From contig NZ_SNUH01000001.1 of the NCBI RefSeq assembly GCF_012027355.1, positions 1,054,001-1,118,000 of the forward strand: a stretch of 64,000 nt of DNA, given 5' to 3'. A program made the translations under genes and the position numbers. This document shows, piece by piece, positions 61,629 to 64,000 of this stretch. The DNA is from Thermococcus sp. M36. GTDB lineage: Archaea; Methanobacteriota_B; Thermococci; Thermococcales; Thermococcaceae. A model generated the notes under the pieces. That model was not told where the DNA came from. It did not search any database and saw only the letters and a program-made list of their open reading frames with translations. The stretch's first letter is position 1. Each line of letters begins with the position of its first letter.

Positions 61629-62939
61629 ATGAAACGCTCAGTAACAATCAAACTCCAGCCGAGCAAGGAGCAAGAGAAAATCCTCTTCAAGTTAGCCGAT
61701 ACTGGAGCTAAAGTCTGGAATCGAGTGAACTACCTTCGCAGGCAAGAATTCTTTGAGGGTAAACCAGTGGACTTCAACAGGACTGAAAAGATTGTTTATG
61801 AAGAGTTTAAGAAGGAAATTGGCTCCGCAACAGTCCAGCAAGTTTGCAGGAAGAACGCTGAAAGCTGGAGGAGCTTCTTCTCACTTTTGAGAAGCTGGAG
61901 GAACGGTGAACTCCCCGAATGGCTCAAACCGAAACCACCAAACTACTTGAAGGACGATGGGAAAAGGAGGCAATTAATCATCCTCAGGAACGACCAGTAT
62001 AAGATTGAGGGTAACAAGTTAATCCTCAAGGGCCTCGGAAAGTTCAAACGTCTTGAAGTCCAGTTTAAAGGCAGGATACACTTGAAGGGAAAGCAGGGTC
62101 GCTTAGAAATAACTTACGACCCAGTAAGGCGGAAATGGTATGCTCACATTTCATACACGGTGGAAGAGAGACTAATTGGAGATGAGTGGGTGAAAATTCC
62201 GAGACAACCCTTGGGAAACCTCTCAGCAGGCATTGACTTGGGAGTGAACAACCTGATGGCTGTCTATCTTGAAAACGGAGAGAGCTTCTTAGTCAATGGA
62301 AGACCGCTAAAAAGCATTGATTTTTACTATCAGAAGAAAATAGCGGACTACCAGTCAAAAATCAACAAGAGCGGAGCTAAGAAGGGTAGAAAGCTCTCCA
62401 GAATGCACCAGAAAGCCAAACTCCAGGCGAGGCACTACATCAACACGGCGGTAAGGCAAACAGTTGAAAAACTGTATCAGTTGGGAGTTTCGGGAATAGT
62501 TGTTGGTTATCCGAAGGGCATTAGCAGGAACTCTGATAAGGGTAGAAGGCAGAATTTTCTCCTCTCTCACGTTTGGCGGTTTAATTATGTCATTAAACGC
62601 TTAAAGGAAGTGGCTGAAGAGTATGGTATTCTGGTTGAGGTTGTTGATGAGGCTTTCACTTCAAAAACCTGCCCCGTCTGCGGGAAGCCCCACGAAGGGG
62701 CGAGATTTGTTCGGGGGTTGTTTAAGTGTCCCGCAACGGGGATTGTCTTCAATGCCGACCTTGTTGGAGCTTTTAACATTTTGAAGAAAGTTGTGAGAAC
62801 GATAACCCCGAACTTGGGTGGCTTGTATGCTCAAGGGAGGGGTAATTGGCCGAAGGCCCGGCCGGAGGGGTCGAAGACCCGCTTTTTAGCGGGTTTGAAT
62901 GAGGCCCCTCAAACCTCCCCGTCAATGGCGAGGGGTTAA
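61629..62939 (+). CDS. tnpB: TnpB RNA-guided endonuclease (IS200/IS605 OrfB)
   Basis: 436 residues. The RuvC-like triad is complete: GIDLGVNNL (Asp near 202), VVDEAFTSKTCPVCG (Glu near 337) and NADLVGAFNIL (Asp). The N-terminal KLQPSKEQEKILFKLADTGAKVWNRVNY helical domain is typical. TnpB cuts DNA guided by the omega RNA made from the element's 3' end. The zinc-finger region has CPVCG but only one Cys in the second half (FKCPATGIVFNAD), as in some archaeal lineages. It appears full length; TTTGGGATG precedes the start with weak ribosome-binding sequence. Confidence 0.9.
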   Translation: MKRSVTIKLQPSKEQEKILFKLADTGAKVWNRVNYLRRQEFFEGKPVDFNRTEKIVYEEFKKEIGSATVQQVCRKNAESWRSFFSLLRSWRNGELPEWLKPKPPNYLKDDGKRRQLIILRNDQYKIEGNKLILKGLGKFKRLEVQFKGRIHLKGKQGRLEITYDPVRRKWYAHISYTVEERLIGDEWVKIPRQPLGNLSAGIDLGVNNLMAVYLENGESFLVNGRPLKSIDFYYQKKIADYQSKINKSGAKKGRKLSRMHQKAKLQARHYINTAVRQTVEKLYQLGVSGIVVGYPKGISRNSDKGRRQNFLLSHVWRFNYVIKRLKEVAEEYGILVEVVDEAFTSKTCPVCGKPHEGARFVRGLFKCPATGIVFNADLVGAFNILKKVVRTITPNLGGLYAQGRGNWPKARPEGSKTRFLAGLNEAPQTSPSMARG

Positions 62940-62980
62940 TTCGTTGGAACCCTCGCCCTTCAGGGCGGGAAGGAGGTCAG
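62790..62980 (+). ncRNA. Predicted omega RNA scaffold of the tnpB element
   Basis: Overlaps the 3' end of tnpB and extends to the element's right end. Short self-complementary units follow each other (GGCCGAAGGCC, GGTCGAAGACC, CCCGCTTTTTAGCGGG, CCCGCC/GGGCGGG), an arrangement known from right-end-derived omega RNAs. Boundaries are approximate. Confidence 0.45.
62930..62980 (+). repeat. Element-linked copy D of the right-end repeat
   Basis: GGAACCCTCGCCCTTCAGGG followed by CGGGAAGGAGGTCAG directly after tnpB. This is the copy that ties the solo repeats A, B, C and E to the IS200/IS605 group. Confidence 0.7.
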
Positions 62981-63078
62981 TATAAGGCCCAGAATGAAGG
63001 GGCTGACTTCGTCTTAAGTGGGGCGAAAATGGTCGTTAAAGTTGGATGTTTGTGGGCTGATAAAAGGTGGGAAGTCAT

Positions 63079-63090
63079 CTTTAAATACTA
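63079..63090 (+). promoter_or_regulatory. TATA box of the terminal vapBC pair
   Basis: TCTTTAAATACT about 35 bases before ATG 63120, followed by a small ACTATTGTAGT palindrome that could be an operator. Confidence 0.45.
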
Positions 63091-63119
63091 TTGTAGTCTA
63101 TATGTAATTGGTGATTGCC

Positions 63120-63443
63120 ATGGCGGGGACGGTAGATTACCCAGTTTCCGTGAGGTTACCAGGGTACGTTATCAAGAAAATAGACGAGCTGGTGAAAAAG
63201 AAGGAGTTCAGGAGCCGTTCGGACTTCATCAAGTTCGCCGTTACGCTGGCGCTTGGACAGATGATGATGGAAGAAGCCAAGGAACTTGCCAAAGAGCTAA
63301 CGCTCCGGGATATTCGGGCGGAGACCGAGGCGGCCCGGAGAATGTTGGCCGCTGGAGACTTTGAGGACGAGTGGCCTGAAGTCAAGGACGTCCTCGAGGA
63401 AGTTGATGGGGAGTACAGGAGACTCACGGGTGCCAGGAGATGA
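63120..63443 (+). CDS. vapB: VapB-like RHH antitoxin
   Basis: 107 residues. VDYPVSVRLPGYVIKKIDELVKKKEFRSRSDFIKFAVTLAL is an RHH DNA-binding domain; the acidic C-terminus (GDFEDEWPEVKDVLEEVDGEYRRL) would bind the toxin. ATG 63120 follows GGTGATTGCC. The stop overlaps the toxin ATG by four bases. Confidence 0.82.
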   Translation: MAGTVDYPVSVRLPGYVIKKIDELVKKKEFRSRSDFIKFAVTLALGQMMMEEAKELAKELTLRDIRAETEAARRMLAAGDFEDEWPEVKDVLEEVDGEYRRLTGARR

Positions 63444-63880
63444 AGGTGGTCATGGATACCAACGTTGTCCTGGCGGCCATGATTAAGCCAAGCGGACTGG
63501 CGGCACTTCTCATCAAAGCCCTAGACGGGGATTTTCTTATGAATTATACAAGCGAAGAAGCGCTCCATGAGCTCAGCTTAAAGATTGGCCTCTTGGCTGA
63601 GAAGGGGAGGCTCTCCAGTGAATGGAAGCGGATTCTGGCCAGGTATTTGAGGGGCTCCATAACAGTCTTGCCTTCGAGGGAGTTTAACATATCCAGGGAT
63701 CCCGAGGATAATAAATGGCTGGAAATTGCCTACGAAGGAAAAGTTGAGTACATCTTAACCTGGGACGATGATTTGATAGCTTTGAGGGACGAGAACAAGG
63801 TTGTGTGCTTGGAGGACCATGCCCTTAAAATCCTCCGACCTCTTGAGTTCTATCACGAGGTTCTGAAACAACTCTGTTAG
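63440..63880 (+). CDS. vapC: VapC-like PIN toxin (PIN_3 type)
   Basis: 146 residues. VVMDTNVVLAAMIKPSGLAALLIKAL, SEEALHELSLKIG (Glu), ISRDPEDNKWLEIAYEGKVEYILTWDDDL (Asp set) match the archaeal PIN_3/COG1569 toxin group (DTNVL.a.....SG, then ...DP.DN.fLe.A...). ATGA overlap with the antitoxin. Bounded downstream by hairpins. Confidence 0.85.
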   Translation: MKVVMDTNVVLAAMIKPSGLAALLIKALDGDFLMNYTSEEALHELSLKIGLLAEKGRLSSEWKRILARYLRGSITVLPSREFNISRDPEDNKWLEIAYEGKVEYILTWDDDLIALRDENKVVCLEDHALKILRPLEFYHEVLKQLC

Positions 63881-63892
63881 GCTAAACCTCCG

Positions 63893-63942
63893 GGGGCGTG
63901 GGGGCGGAGCCCCCCAGCAACCTTTGCTTGGCAAAGGTTGAC
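63893..63942. repeat. Two adjacent perfect hairpins after vapC
   Basis: GGGGGC-GGA-GCCCCC (about 63903-63917) and AACCTTTGC-TTG-GCAAAGGTT (63921-63941). Position after the last gene suits a terminator, but the second unit also resembles a hairpin near 60000 and may be a dispersed repeat. Confidence 0.5.
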
Positions 63943-64000
63943 CAAAAGCCTTACCCGCATAATCTGCTGAAGTATGTTTGTGTGTCCTCTCTATAAGTTT

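Larger units (their letters stand above)
61600..62980 (+). mobile_element. Stand-alone tnpB element (IS200/IS605 group, no tnpA)
   Basis: A tnpB gene without the Y1 transposase tnpA (IS1341-like). The right boundary is judged to be the GGTCAG at 62975-62980, because four solo repeats end in the same sequence or a variant of it. The left boundary is not determined; 61600 is nominal. The last 200 bases are rich in hairpins (GGCCGAAGGCC, GGTCGAAGACC, CCCGCTTTTTAGCGGG) and probably form the omega RNA scaffold, with the guide taken from 62981 onward. Confidence 0.75.

Noticed and set aside
59637-64000. Integrative element attached at tRNA-Ile
   Set aside because: Toxin and tnpB genes follow the tRNA, but no integrase and no repeat of the tRNA 3' end downstream were found in the window.

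Overview
The window is from a hyperthermophilic euryarchaeon of the order Thermococcales, most likely Thermococcus. The evidence is archaeal promoters (AT-rich TATA boxes about 25 bases before starts), GGTG/GGAGGTGA ribosome-binding sites, GTG and TTG starts, an archaeal-type CCA-adding enzyme, ThpR, an intein-bearing class II ribonucleotide reductase, an AglB oligosaccharyltransferase, and tRNA genes with encoded CCA.

Layout. (1) 1-12018 is housekeeping: the tail of a ubiquitin-like sulfur carrier, a GH57 protein, cca-thpR, a secreted glycine-zipper protein with a small membrane partner, a purine phosphoribosyltransferase, nrdJ with a 454-residue intein, a ferritin-like protein and a HAD phosphatase. 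(2) 12049-20301 is a cell-surface cluster: a TasA/CalY-like secreted protein, DUF1616, a membrane protein, DUF58, MoxR, DUF4350 and a DUF4129-like secreted protein, plus two divergent genes. (3) 20303-25093 holds a nucleotide-sugar epimerase and a nucleotidyltransferase, a strong candidate structured RNA (minus strand, 22369-22528) and aglB. (4) 25199-30348 is a PAPS-forming operon: RHH protein, sat, DHH phosphoesterase, phosphatase/sulfatase-fold enzyme, cysC, TauE exporter. No APS or PAPS reductase is present, which suggests sulfation rather than sulfate reduction. (5) 30354-38151 holds a flippase and the full dTDP-rhamnose pathway (rfbA, B, C, D), with four toxin-antitoxin-like gene pairs lodged between rfbB, rfbC and rfbD. 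(6) 38152-42661 is a gene graveyard: decayed flippase 5' ends, a frameshifted small gene, the tail of a COG2865 regulator, an AbiEi/AbiEii-like type IV toxin-antitoxin pair with a palindrome around its TATA box, and a second DUF4258/DUF2283-like pair. (7) 42697-59078 is a surface-polysaccharide locus. Twelve minus-strand genes cover glycosyltransferases and a complete WbpA/B/D/E/I-like route to a UDP-2,3-diacetamido uronic acid; a second flippase and an unrelated membrane protein lie at its AT-rich end. (8) 59546-64000 has tRNA-Glu and tRNA-Ile, then an accessory tract with a small-gene/PIN pair, a lone tnpB of the IS200/IS605 group, and a VapBC pair.

Themes. Regions 3 to 7 together look like glycan assembly: activated sugars (rhamnose, diacetamido uronic acid), glycosyltransferases, flippases, AglB, and possibly a sulfate donor. 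The accessory DNA inside this region carries about nine toxin-antitoxin-like pairs, five copies of a repeat matching the right end of the tnpB element (four of them solo), and four copies of a flippase 5' end, three of them truncated or decayed. This points to repeated exchange of the polysaccharide genes. All functional statements rest on motif reading only; no database search was run.
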